Positions 50,801 through 62,800 of a stretch of DNA of 64,000 nucleotides are shown one piece after another. Positions within the stretch are counted from its first letter, which is position 1, and every line of letters begins with the position of its first letter. Location: the NCBI RefSeq assembly GCF_000004195.4, contig NC_030677.2, positions 113,175,036 to 113,239,035 on the forward strand. The letters run 5' to 3'. The notes under the pieces were generated by a model that made no database searches, was not told the DNA's origin, and saw nothing but the letters and a program-made list of their open reading frames with translations. A program made the position numbers and the translations under genes. The stretch is from Xenopus tropicalis. Its lineage: Eukaryota > Chordata > Amphibia > Anura > Pipidae.

Positions 50801-53800
50801 TTAGAGCCCAGCTCAGTGTGAAGCACATTAACACGACAAGCTTAGTGACAAATCTGTAAGCACACAGCTCAGCAGTGGTCCTTTCGAGTGCAAACAAGCC
50901 AATTTAATAGACAAAGGCAAGACTTCTGTAAACATCTCAAAGCCTGCTACGAATGAAATGTGTGTCTTTCATACAGTATCCTGTTATCATTCTCACCTCC
51001 ATTCAAAATTCAGTCGGCACAGGTACAATTCTACTTATCTAACAGACATATAGAGCCATTTTTTATATTGTTAATACATTTGAACTTATTTAGCTACTGT
51101 ATTCTAAAGAATCCAAATCAGAATTGTAATTCTGTATCTCCTCATACAATGCATGCAGAAATTCCATGGCACACAAAACCTTTTAATTGCATGGCTGTGT
51201 TGTCAAGCAACTCCCAATTTGGCTATTTATGCTGACTATACAAATACTGTACATTTTATTGTGTTCTTAAATTATTTCTCATTGACATGCACCATCATCT
51301 GTGTGTATGGGTTCTTTTAAAATGCTTCTTTTGGCAAGTAGTTGCTGTTACTTTGCACTAAAAAGAAAGCACAGCCTGTAAGTCAATCTTTGGGATCAGT
51401 TAAATGATGCTATCCACTTGTGTGGCCATATTGCCCTTACACATGGCTGATTGTACCACAGATATACCTTAACTTACCCCATTATGTGACCAGCTGTGCA
51501 GAATGTGACTAAAGGTGGCCATACACGCACCGATATTATCGTACGAAACCTCGTTTCGTACGATAATCGGTGCGTGTATGGTATGTCAGCGAGCCGACTG
51601 ATGTCGCAGGAAGCTGCTGAAATCGGTCGGCTCGTCGATCGGCCAGGTTAGAAAATTTTGATCGGGCGCCATAGAAGGCGCCTGACCAAAATTCTCCCTT
51701 CAGAGCTGAATCGGCAGAAGGAGGTAGAAATCCTATTGTTTCTACCTCCTTACCTGCCGATTCAGCCCTGAATGGTGTGTGGCGGATCTGACGATGTTTC
51801 GTGCGACCGATGGTCGTACGAAACATCGTCAGAACGCCACGTGTATGGCCAGCTTTACCATTGTATGATCCAAGCCACTTTATAACATGCTTGTAAAGGA
51901 AAGAAGGCAACTAGAAAGCTTTATGTAACATCAATTTCTAAAAGCAGGGTCCAGCACTTTCAGTTCATAATTTCATAAAAGGAATACTGACACCAGAAAT
52001 TGAACTTTTTTTTACATCTGTCATAACATTGTCTTTGCATGTGCTTTATAATTTTGCCATAAAAATATTTACATTACCTATCTGATCCCCTATGTTCCTC
52101 TATGAGGGGGCTGCCATTTTTGTGCAGCAGTAGTCCATTAGCATTAGAAGCTATAACTGTCAGGTTAGGAAGGGACAGTCAGGTTGGCAAACAGTCAGGG
52201 TTAGGAAAAATTACTTACAAAAGCAGTCCTATCAGTTAAAATAATCAACATCACCTATAGGTAACTTTTAATGTAAGTAACTAATTAGTGTTAGTATCAC
52301 TTTAAGGGATGGGAGCTTGTGCAATAGACTATTTGTGCTTTAGGTATAGTGTTTAATGCGGTGATCCCCAACCAGTGGCTTGAGGGCAACATGTTGCTTT
52401 ACCAACCCCTTGGATGTTGCTTTCATTGCCCTTAAACCAGGTAGTTATTTTTGAATTTCTGACTTGGTGGCAAGTTTTGGTTGAATAAAAACAAGATTTA
52501 CTACCAAATAAAGCCTCCTATAAGATGATAGTGTGCATTGAGGCTACCTAATAGCCAATCTTGGCCTTTATTTGGCGCCTCCATGAACTTTTAAGAGGCT
52601 TGTGTTGCTTTTCAAGTCTTTTTACATTTGATTGTGGTTCACGAGTAAGAAAGGTTGGGGAATCCTGCTTTAACAAATGATTTGGAATTTAAAAAAAAAA
52701 AAAAAGCTGTCCTGATTCACAAATCATTTTGCATGTTACTACTGACTTTTTGGCTATTGAGTTAGGATGTTACTTCACTGTCAGTAAAATTGTTCTGTCA
52801 GAAAAGAGTTGCTAAACGGGATAAAACTGCTGGGAATTTATTAGAAATCCCCAGTTCTTTTTCTTGCATGTTTATCTGAATGATGAGTAACTAGCTGCTG
52901 CAGCCTTAGCCACAAGCAGCCAACCTGCTGGCACCCTTTGTGCACACAGTTTGTATTTCTGCAGTGTCACTGCTTACTAGGGATTTACAGCCAGCTAGCA
53001 TAACAAGCAAGTGTCTCACTTTGCCACATTTTGAAATGACCAGGAAGGCTTGAAAATCATGCCATGGTCTCTGCTTGTCAGTTGTTTTTTTCTCGCGCTC
53101 ATGTAAGACTCAGCTCCTGCCGACATCAGAGACTTGGTTCGCAGCAGGAGATCAGCTAGAAATCAAAAGGAAATTGGTTGTGTGCTCTCAACATATGCCA
53201 AATTTGAGCTCTGATTAGAGGAATGCAGTGGGTTAAAGCTTTCAATAAACGCTAATTGTTTGCTGGTCTCAACGAAAATACTAAGCACAAAGTATTCCAA
53301 GCGTTACAGACAATTTATTTTAAGTACTATTTCACAACATTTTAACACTACCTGTAAATGACACCTAGCATTTATTAGTGGTAGAATGCACCTTTAAGGG
53401 TGAAGTGCACTTAGAATTTTACTTTGATAGGGGAATTCAATTTATAGATGCTGGAACAAAAAAGGCTCAAAGCTGACTCTTTCTTCCCCTTTCAGTACTC
53501 ACTAACCCCAAGTGGATCACTTGCAGTAGAAATGCATCTTCCAGCAGACTGAAAAGAGAACATATATTTGTTTTCAATATAAAGATATTCCTTTTCTCAT
53601 CTCTCCACAACCTGGATTTTAAATAGTCAATTCACTCACTTTTTTTTTTTAGTATTTAATGGGAAACTGTGCGAGAGTGAGGACTATCAACTAATGCTTT
53701 AAGACAGCTGTTTGAATGGCCACGAATTTACAAAATTCATTACATGTGTTGAAACCTAGTCCACATTCAGCAAAGGAAGAAGGGATTAGAGCAAGAGAAA

Positions 53801-56800
53801 CAGATGGATAAACAACTATTGAATTTGTACAATGCCTAGTTAGTGAAAAAGTTTACACAAGTTGCAGAGTTAATTGTAGCTCAGAGTTTAGAGGAAGTAA
53901 AACTGACATTACTTCAATCCCAGACTATGGTATCCTTTGCGTTTCTGGGCATAATTTAATTAATTTAGCAAAGGTTACTGCATGACCCACAGAAAGCAAT
54001 CAGATTTTTGCTTTCAAACAGGTGGCCGGTAACATAGTCTGCTGTATGCTATCCAATGATTCATTTCTGTGGGATGGGCTACTAGACTTGATGCAAGTGT
54101 GACTTTTGTTGAATTGTTTCCCCCCCCCCCTTCCCCTGGGAATCAATGGGGGAAATCGCAGCAACTTCCCGCTCAGTTGGTTTTACTTTCACCGATTCCA
54201 ATAGTTTTGAATGACATTGCGTTCTTTGTAAAATCACTCGAAAAAGGTCTTGTATCGATTCAGAGCGATAAGCGATTTGAAGTAGTATCGTTGGTTTTGG
54301 TACTGCCGATTTATACTCTTCTCTATGTAGAGACAAAACGAGCTAGAACTTGCTTTTTAAAAATCGCAGCGACTAATCTCACCGTGGGACATTAGCATAA
54401 AGAAACACGGAGCTACTAGCAGCAGCTACTTTTTTACAGCTACTAAACACCAAAAAATACTCTGCCATAGACAATACTGTTATTTGCCCAGGACCCGTGA
54501 ATCCTTCCACTATAATCAAGGGACTTCTGCTGCCCTTTATTAGTACCACTTTTGGATGGCCCAGTTACTTTCTGAGGACCTATACATTTTAGAAACAGTA
54601 AACTGTATACTCCAAAACCTCCTACCTGCTGTGTTGGTTCATGCTGTGTTGGTTCATGCCTTCCCCACATTGTGAGCACTGTGCATTTCATAAACTGAAT
54701 AATCTGAAATTGGGCTATATTTTTAAAGAAAGTATTATCTGTTCTTAAGATGGCCATACATTTAAAGACCTTGCCAAAGAAGTGGTGGACAAATAATTGG
54801 ATCATACTTTGGATCTATACCCCAGGGCAGTGGGGTTACTACATGGCACTAGGCACCCCACAAAAAACTTCAGAGTGGCCCTGCGCACACAGCCACCACT
54901 ACCTGGCCAAGCCCACCCCCCATTAACATTCCCGCACACGTCCCCTGCTCCCTGCCCACTCTCAGGTAGAAGTGCGGCTGGGAGGAGGGAATTTCTATAC
55001 AGCTATAGAGGAAGCAGACTCTGTGGCCCGGCCCCCACTATACTCCTGCAACCGAAAGTTCTGCCTCCTCTATAGTTGCACCACTGCTACAGAAGATTTT
55101 CAAACCTGCCAGATAGACATCTGGCCCATGTTTAACCAGATATCATTCAGACAGCCTTTTAGGAGGTCCTCCATATTTGTAAGTATGTATGTATATCTTT
55201 ATTTATAAAGCGCTACTTATGTACGCAGCGCTGTACAGTAGAATACATTAAAGGGGACCTGTCACCCTAAGAAATAATTCCAGATTATTTTCATTTGTGT
55301 TTGTCAAGCAAAATAAACTTCACTTACACCATATAAATTAGTTTAATCTTATTTTCTTCAGCCTTGGAATTCACAGTTGCAGCAAGCAGACAGGCACCAT
55401 TTTGTGGTAACTGTTATTAAAGGAGACATATTGGATAAATGGGAAAAACCCTAATTTTGTAGGCAATTATGAATAATATACGGTGCTGGGTTCCCTTTGG
55501 GCTAAAAATGAAACATATCTGTAAAAATGCCCCCTTTATTGGAGCTCCCTATAGATCCTATCACTTCTCTGTCGGAGTTTGAAATGAAGAGGGGGCGTGT
55601 CCTAACGGTCCCTGCCATAAGCACAGTAGGAGGGAGAGAGCCAATCACAGCCCTGCAGTCACACAAGCACAGGCTTCAGTTCCAGGTCAGCCTAGCTGCT
55701 GATTGGTTCCTATCCTACAGTGCAGTGTAGTGAGAGCCGCCGGCTCCGCAGCTCATCCAGAGAATTCAGCCAGCAGGAAGTGGAACAGAAGGGCGGGACT
55801 AGTAGGGTTTTGGTGGAATTTCTCAATAAATCAGTCCGAAACACAACATTTTTAAGCACAATCCTTCTATATCTAGAGGAGTATAATTCACTGGTACATT
55901 TATAATTTTTATAGGATATGTCTCCTTTAAGGCAAGCTTTGCATCCTGTCAAGATCTTGTTTCTGTGCCAGTATGGGGGGACCTGATGCTCATGTCCATG
56001 CACTGGTTACAAAATTAGATTGTGAGTAGGGAGGGGTAATGTGAGGAGAGCAGCAACATCTAAGAAGTTCTGAATTGAAAGTAAAAGACATAGAGGCGGG
56101 GCAGGCAATATATGATTGACAGTTGGGATTTTTAAATTCTTTTATAATGGGTATGGATGTGTTAATAAAAAAAATGAGTTTTGGGTTTCTTGTTTAATTT
56201 GAAATGGGCTTTTGTTATACAGCTTTTTATTCCTGGGTGACAGGTCCACTTTAAAGTGGACCTGTCACCCAGACATAAAAATCTGTAAAATAAAAGTCCT
56301 GTTCAAATTAAACATGAAACCCAAATTCATTTTTATATTAACACATCCAAACCCATTATAAAGGCATTTAAAAATCCCAGCTGTCAATCAAATATTGCTT
56401 GCCCCACCTCTATGCCTTAGGCATAGAGGCGGGGCAGACAATAACTTTAGCTTTCCATTCAGCACTTCCTAGATGTCACTGCACATCTCACTTTTCCCCT
56501 CCCTCCTCCTCATCTAATTGTGTAGCCAGTGCATGGGCATGGGCATCGGGTCCCCCATTCTGGCACATTAACAAGATTTTGGCATAATACAAAGCTTGCC
56601 TTAATAACAGTGTCCGCAAAATGGTGCCTGCCTGCTTGCTGTGATTGAGTAATTCCAAGACGGAAAGAAACAAGATTTATATTATTTAAATAGAGTAAGT
56701 AAAGTTTATTTTGCTCAACTAACAATATAGAAAATAATTTGGACTTATTTCTTAGGGTGACAGGTCCGCTTTAATACAAACAGGGGGTAATTAAGATAGA

Positions 56801-59800
56801 TAAATACAAAGTACAACAATAAATAACAAGATAAATACAGTTGCAACAAGTCAAAAGACACAAGAGGATGGAGGTCCCTGCCCCGTAGAGCTTACAATCT
56901 ATATGGGAGGGTAACTTATAGACACAAGCAGGCAAATATTTGGGACAAATACATTTTTGACCTAGTCTGGAAAGGAACAACATGATTTACTATATAGCAC
57001 TATCCTCCCAGAGGCCTGTGTTGTATAATGCCAGTGCCAGGTGGGATCCCTAGGCAACCAACCAACGGCTGCGCCCACTGACAACAACAGGAAGGGGTGG
57101 TAAATGCTGTGCAAGCAGTGCGGGGGGAAAGGATCCTTAACAAGGTATAGACAGAAGAGGTACATTCCTAGCCCCCCTAGGTGGAGTTGAGTTTATATCT
57201 GGCTGTTAGCTTTAGATGGATGCATTAAAATGTATGAATGATATCCAAATATTTGCCTGCTTTTGGAGGGAATAAGGGCTTAGGCAGGGTGTTTCAAACT
57301 GTACAGCCTGCAAGTAAAAAGTTTTGTTCCAAAGTTCTGCTCACAGTGATAGTATAACTGGAAAATTTAGTCCCCAATGAGATGTTCAAGTAACATGTGA
57401 CTCAATAAGGTAAAACAGGGTAGAATCATAATCTCATGCTGTTTCATATAAATACATAAAGCTCTCCGGTATGCCAGTATTTATGCAACAGGCCAACCTA
57501 AACTTCCATGATATGTTTTAAGACAGACCAAAATTTTCTTCCATCTGTATTTGATTAGTCCTCTTTGAAAATACAGCCAGGAAGGAAAGCTAGTGGGTAC
57601 AAGCCCCATGTGGCATCAGCCTATAAGGTATAGGGTTAGATAATAGCAAAGGTGATAATAGCAGGTATGCTAAAGTTAGTGCCTACAATAACACTGGGGG
57701 TTAATAAACTCTGGAAAATAACTATGGTTGGGGGAGAGCAGGTATAGTAGGGAGAGATGGTGCCTACAGTTGCAGTGGGAACAATATCTGACTTCTGGGA
57801 AGGGAATGTGGCTGTGGGATAGCGTGTATAGTAGGGAGAAATGGTGCCTATAATAGCAGTGGGATAATAGGCTCTGGGAGGGGACTGTGGCTGTGCAGGG
57901 AGCAGGTATAGTAGGGAGAGATGGTGCTTATAGTAGCAGTGGGGATAATATCCTTTGGAAAAAGACTGTTGCTGTGGAATAGAAGGTGCCTGTAGTAGCA
58001 ATGGGATAATAGTCTCTGGGATGGAGCTGTGGGATAGCAGGTATAGTAGGACAAAATGATGCCTATAGTAGAAGTGGGATAATAATCTCTGGGAAGGGAC
58101 TGTGAATGTGGGATAGCAGGTATAGTAAGGAGAGGTGGTGCCTATAGTAGCAGTGGGATAATAGCCTCTGGGAAGGGACTGTGGCTGTGGGATAGCAGGT
58201 ATAGTAAGGAGAGATGGTACCTATAGTAGCAGTGGGATAATAGCCTCTGGGAAGGGACTGTGGCTGTGGGATAGCAGGTATAGTAAGGAGAGATGGTGCC
58301 TATAGTAGCAGTGGGATAATAGCCTCAGGGAAGAGACTGTGACTGTGGGATAAGCAGGTATAGTAGGGAGAGATGAAGCCTATAGTAGCAGTGGGATAAT
58401 AGCCTCTGGGAAGGGACTGTGGCTGTGGGATAGCAGGTATAGTAGTGAGAGATGAAGCCTATAGTTGCAGTGGGATAATAGCCTCTGCAAAAGGGACTTG
58501 AACTGTGGGATAGCAGAGTGTAAGGCAGAGATCCCCAACCAGTGGCTCCTAAACAACATGTTGCTCACCAACTCCTTAAGGGCTGTGACAGATGGGGAGA
58601 TTAGTCGGCGCGCAACAAATTTACCTTGTCGCAGGTGACTTATCTCCCTGAAATGCCATGTAAATCGCCGGTGGGTCGGCATATGCGGCGTGACGATTTG
58701 CCGAAATCGCTGAAGCTGCCTTGAGAGGAAACTTCAGTGCTGCGTATGCCATCCCACCAGCGATTTACATTCTAGCCGGTGGAATGGCATTTCGGGGAGA
58801 TTAGTCGCCGGCGACTAATCTCCCCATTTGTCACAGCCCTTAATGTTGCTCCCAGTGGCCTTAAAGCAGGTATTTATTTTTAATTTCCTGGTTTGGGGGC
58901 AAGTTTTGGTTGCCAGGCCCTGGCATTTGAAGTACAGAGTAGAGATGCACTGAACCTACCATTTTTGGATCTGGTCAAACCGAAACCGAATCCTAATTTG
59001 CATATGTAAATTAGGATATGGGAGGGTTCAAGAGCGATACGGAAGGGTTCAAGAGCGGAAATTTCAACTTCCTTATGTGACAAAAAGTCACGTGATTTTA
59101 AGGATTCAGATTTGGTAAGATGTCGGCCAGGTACGCTGCTGCTCTACTCAGCATTTTTAACTAGCGGTTGGCGATAGGGACAGCGTTTAAACTTAGGAAC
59201 TATGCAGTAAGGGAGAGCTGAGGGGGGTCTAGGCTGTAATAGTTAAGGGGGCTTTTAGCGACCTGGGTATAGTTCTCATTTCGGGCAGATGCAATTTTTT
59301 GCAAAATTTTCAGACCTGCTGATATCAGTTAGTGGGGGACCAGGCTTGCATGGTCCCCAACTACCTGAGATCTGCAGGTGTGAAAATTTTGCATAAAAGT
59401 TAAAAAGTTCTTTATTGGTTCTTGCATAGAAAAAAAGCAGCAGTTTTTATACAGGTCTCTTTGACTGTATGGCAGAAAAGTTATGTAGTATTTGAAAATA
59501 TATTTTTGCTTTAATAGTTAAAACTGGCCCATAATTTGAAAAAAAAAAAAACACTTAAAAATCCCACAGTACTCAGTACTTAATATAATAATCAAAATCT
59601 AGAGGTAGAATAACAAAGTGCAGCTGATCTGGTCTGTTTCTGCATGAGAAAAACCAAGACTGTGTGAGCAATTGAAACTAAAGAGCTGAGAGTAGACTAA
59701 TCTAATAATTATGGCTGAAAGGCTTCATTATACATCAGGATGTATAACAGGACAGCAGCGAAACCGGGAACACTATGAATGTAGGCCAGTGAAGAAGAAC

Positions 59801-62800
59801 TGTTCAGATGAACAGAATTTCTTCTTTTACTGTGTTTTGTAAGATAAAAGGATGAACAAACAGTGCGAATCTTGGTTCATTAGAATGCAAATAGAAATAG
59901 CGATAATGGGAACAGGAGACAGAATAAAGGGAGTTAATGAAGCAATAATGGATGTGTTTAGAGACTAGATGCTCCTCTGATCATTGGCTGGAGTATAGAG
60001 GGGTCGGATTGCTGTGAATGAAGTGCTTGGGATAGGCATGAGAGCTGGGGTAAAATAAACAATCACACGAAAAGGGAGGGACACAATGCAAACAATGGGC
60101 TCACACACTCCACAGAACTTTATCTCTGCCAACGGGATCTCATTAACTGGATTCGAAAGGCGCTTACAGTTTACAGGCAGCATTATATCAGTTTTAAACC
60201 ATACCTTAAATACTGATTATGTTGCACATAATGTTTAAGGGAAACTTTAGTTAAAATGCTGCTGTTCTTGGAAAAAAGTAACTGACACATATTTATTGTT
60301 GCACATACAAATGTAAGCAATATCTACAAAATAACCACATCCATTACAGAAACACCTTTGGTTATCCGATGTCAAGTCTCATAACATCAAAGGTCTGTGA
60401 ACTAAGAAATTGTTTGAATCGGAATCTGATAGAATTACACTAAATGCCAATGGAAAATCCACCATTATTCATGAAAATATCAGCTGAGGTTCCATTTTCA
60501 AAAATCACCTGGTCAGCGACTTTTTCTTTAGCTACATTTGCTTGAATAGGATGGTATAAGACTATCACAAAACACACTTAAAATTAAATATGGATGCATG
60601 CACTCTCTTTCAAACAACAGTTTGCTTCTTCTGTTAGCACCCTTTAATTAAAGGACCTCAACGGAAAGGTTAATGTTTAACTACTCTCACTCCAGGGTGG
60701 TCAGAATGAATGTAAAAAAATGGTGTGTATATATATATATATACACACTTTGTTTAAAAATGGAGGTTTCGTCATTGTCATACTGTTATAAAGTGAGAGC
60801 TGCAGTTTTCTAAAAGGAACCAATTTATTTACTTCTACAAAATTCTTATTTTTGCAATAAGGAGCATTTCTCTTGCACTTTTACACATATTTATCCTTTA
60901 CAAATAAATAAAACCAACCCAGGCTTCATCTGTCAACCGAATATGATGACTTGGTGTTTGTGCCATCTCTTTTTATGACAGTTTCATGCTCTTTGATCAA
61001 TTTAAGTCTTTGTTTTTTCTGACTAATCTCCAGGGCTTTGTGGGGTGTGATTATGTTAAAAGGCGACATGACAGATGAAGAGACCTTGGCACTCCATAAA
61101 GCTTGCAGTTTAAACCTAGTTAAGCCAACAAAGCTATCACTTCACCCTAAACTTTCCCTTGTGTTACTAGGGAGTGATGGCAAAAAGAGGGTATAAAGTT
61201 TATTTTTACAAACTTTCCTTTTTAGTAAATTAAAGTAATTGAAGAGGCTAATCACACTGTGGGCAATGATATTTTAATTTAGAGACAAATGGTATTTTAT
61301 TGTGAGGGGCGATTCTAAAGTACATATGGGGTGTTGACTATAACAGGTTTCTTGCAGAGTGGAGTACATCAAACTATCAAAAGTGACAAATTCAACAAAT
61401 CCAATAGGAAGTTGGTTTTAGCTTCATAATGGGGTATTTCTCAATATTTCTGTCTTTAAGGTGTAGTAAAACAAGTGTATTGTGCTGTATTATACCCTCA
61501 GGCTCAAAAGAATAGTGCAATGCATTTGTGCACCACACTCTAGTATACATGCCTTGTCTGGTTCATAGCAGGTGGAACTGAATGATATAGCAGACAACTG
61601 TGGTTTTGTAACAATTCTTCAGCCACTAAAAAATACTTTTTTTTTTTTTTTACAATTTAACATCTTCATAATGTTGATATTGAAGATTTTGCCTTTCAGG
61701 GGGGCTGTTTTTCAATATTGTCCAAATGTTTGGATTTTTATCTGCCAATGTCATTGCCTCTTGAATGAATAGACAATCTAGAGGTGGGCAGTGAGAGGCG
61801 AATATTACATTTTTGTACATAGCATGCCATGCCAATAAACTGCATCAAAATTTAAGCAATTTCAGTTTTCATTGACTGTCTTACAATCCAATCTAGCACA
61901 ATTATTCTATTTTGACTTCCATAGTTGCACTGCATAAACCAGCAGTGATAGAAGCCGTACTTTCCTTCTAGTTCTTTAAATGCAATTAGTGTGAATACAG
62001 ACAGAGATCAAAAACCTATATCAAAGTATGAATATTTCTAGCTAATAGGGCCAGTGACATCTGGGTTACTGATTATGGAATTTAGGGGCATGAACTCCAA
62101 GCATAGCAATGCCCCCTGGTGGTGGTTCTGAGGAATAAAAAGATCAACAGTAGTAAGACACAGTGTACCCTAGTTAAAGGCAAAGTAGATAGGCCAAATA
62201 GCTGCCAACATTTGAGTGAATTACCCCTTTCCCCTGAGTGACAACTATCACTCAGTGAGAACCCTTTATATATCTTTCAACATAGTTGGTATGGTTAAAG
62301 TTACACATTGTACATATGCACAACACTGTCCATGAAATCCAACCCTGTGGGAGATCATACAAGGGATCACAACCTACAATAACCTAATATTATTGCCTCT
62401 TTAAATCTAAAAATTAGCATAACATGAGAAAAAGTAGCAGACAAAACTAGATGTACAGAAACAAAATGTGCCAAGAAAACTAATGTATCTCTTGGGGGAA
62501 GTAACTCTAACTATGGCAACATATCATTCAGTATAATAAAGTATTCTTATAACTTTATGGCCATTATTTTCATTAAAAGCCCAATTAAATGGTAGCTACT
62601 TCTAGGGACAGATGCATGATCAATATTTACCTAACAAATGTTGCATTCAGTTTAAATAATGACATAGCTCATTCACACAAAAACAAAGATTCTCTGACTA
62701 AATACTGCACCCATCAGAGTGTGTGTGTGTATATATACTGTATATATAAATATATATACTGCACAACACTGGGGAGGGACGCATGTATTAAAGCATAAGT

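Larger units (their letters stand above)
55175..56960. repeat. Interspersed repeat split by the T2 dimer
   Basis: 'ctttatttataaagcgctac..gcagcgctgtacagtag' (to 55247) continues after the insert at 56775 with 'tacaaacagggggtaattaa' and 'ggtccctgccccgtagagct'. The two halves belong together and were separated by the insertion at 55248-56774. Confidence 0.65.

Noticed and set aside
51536..51910. 124-codon minus-strand open frame
   Set aside because: It lies wholly within the five-hairpin MITE and has no protein-like features.
54069..54395. 108-codon plus-strand open frame
   Set aside because: Spans a decayed MITE with a C-run. No recognisable domain and no splice context.
57636..58054. 121- and 68-codon minus-strand open frames
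   Set aside because: They follow the 79-bp minisatellite; the translation is the repeat.
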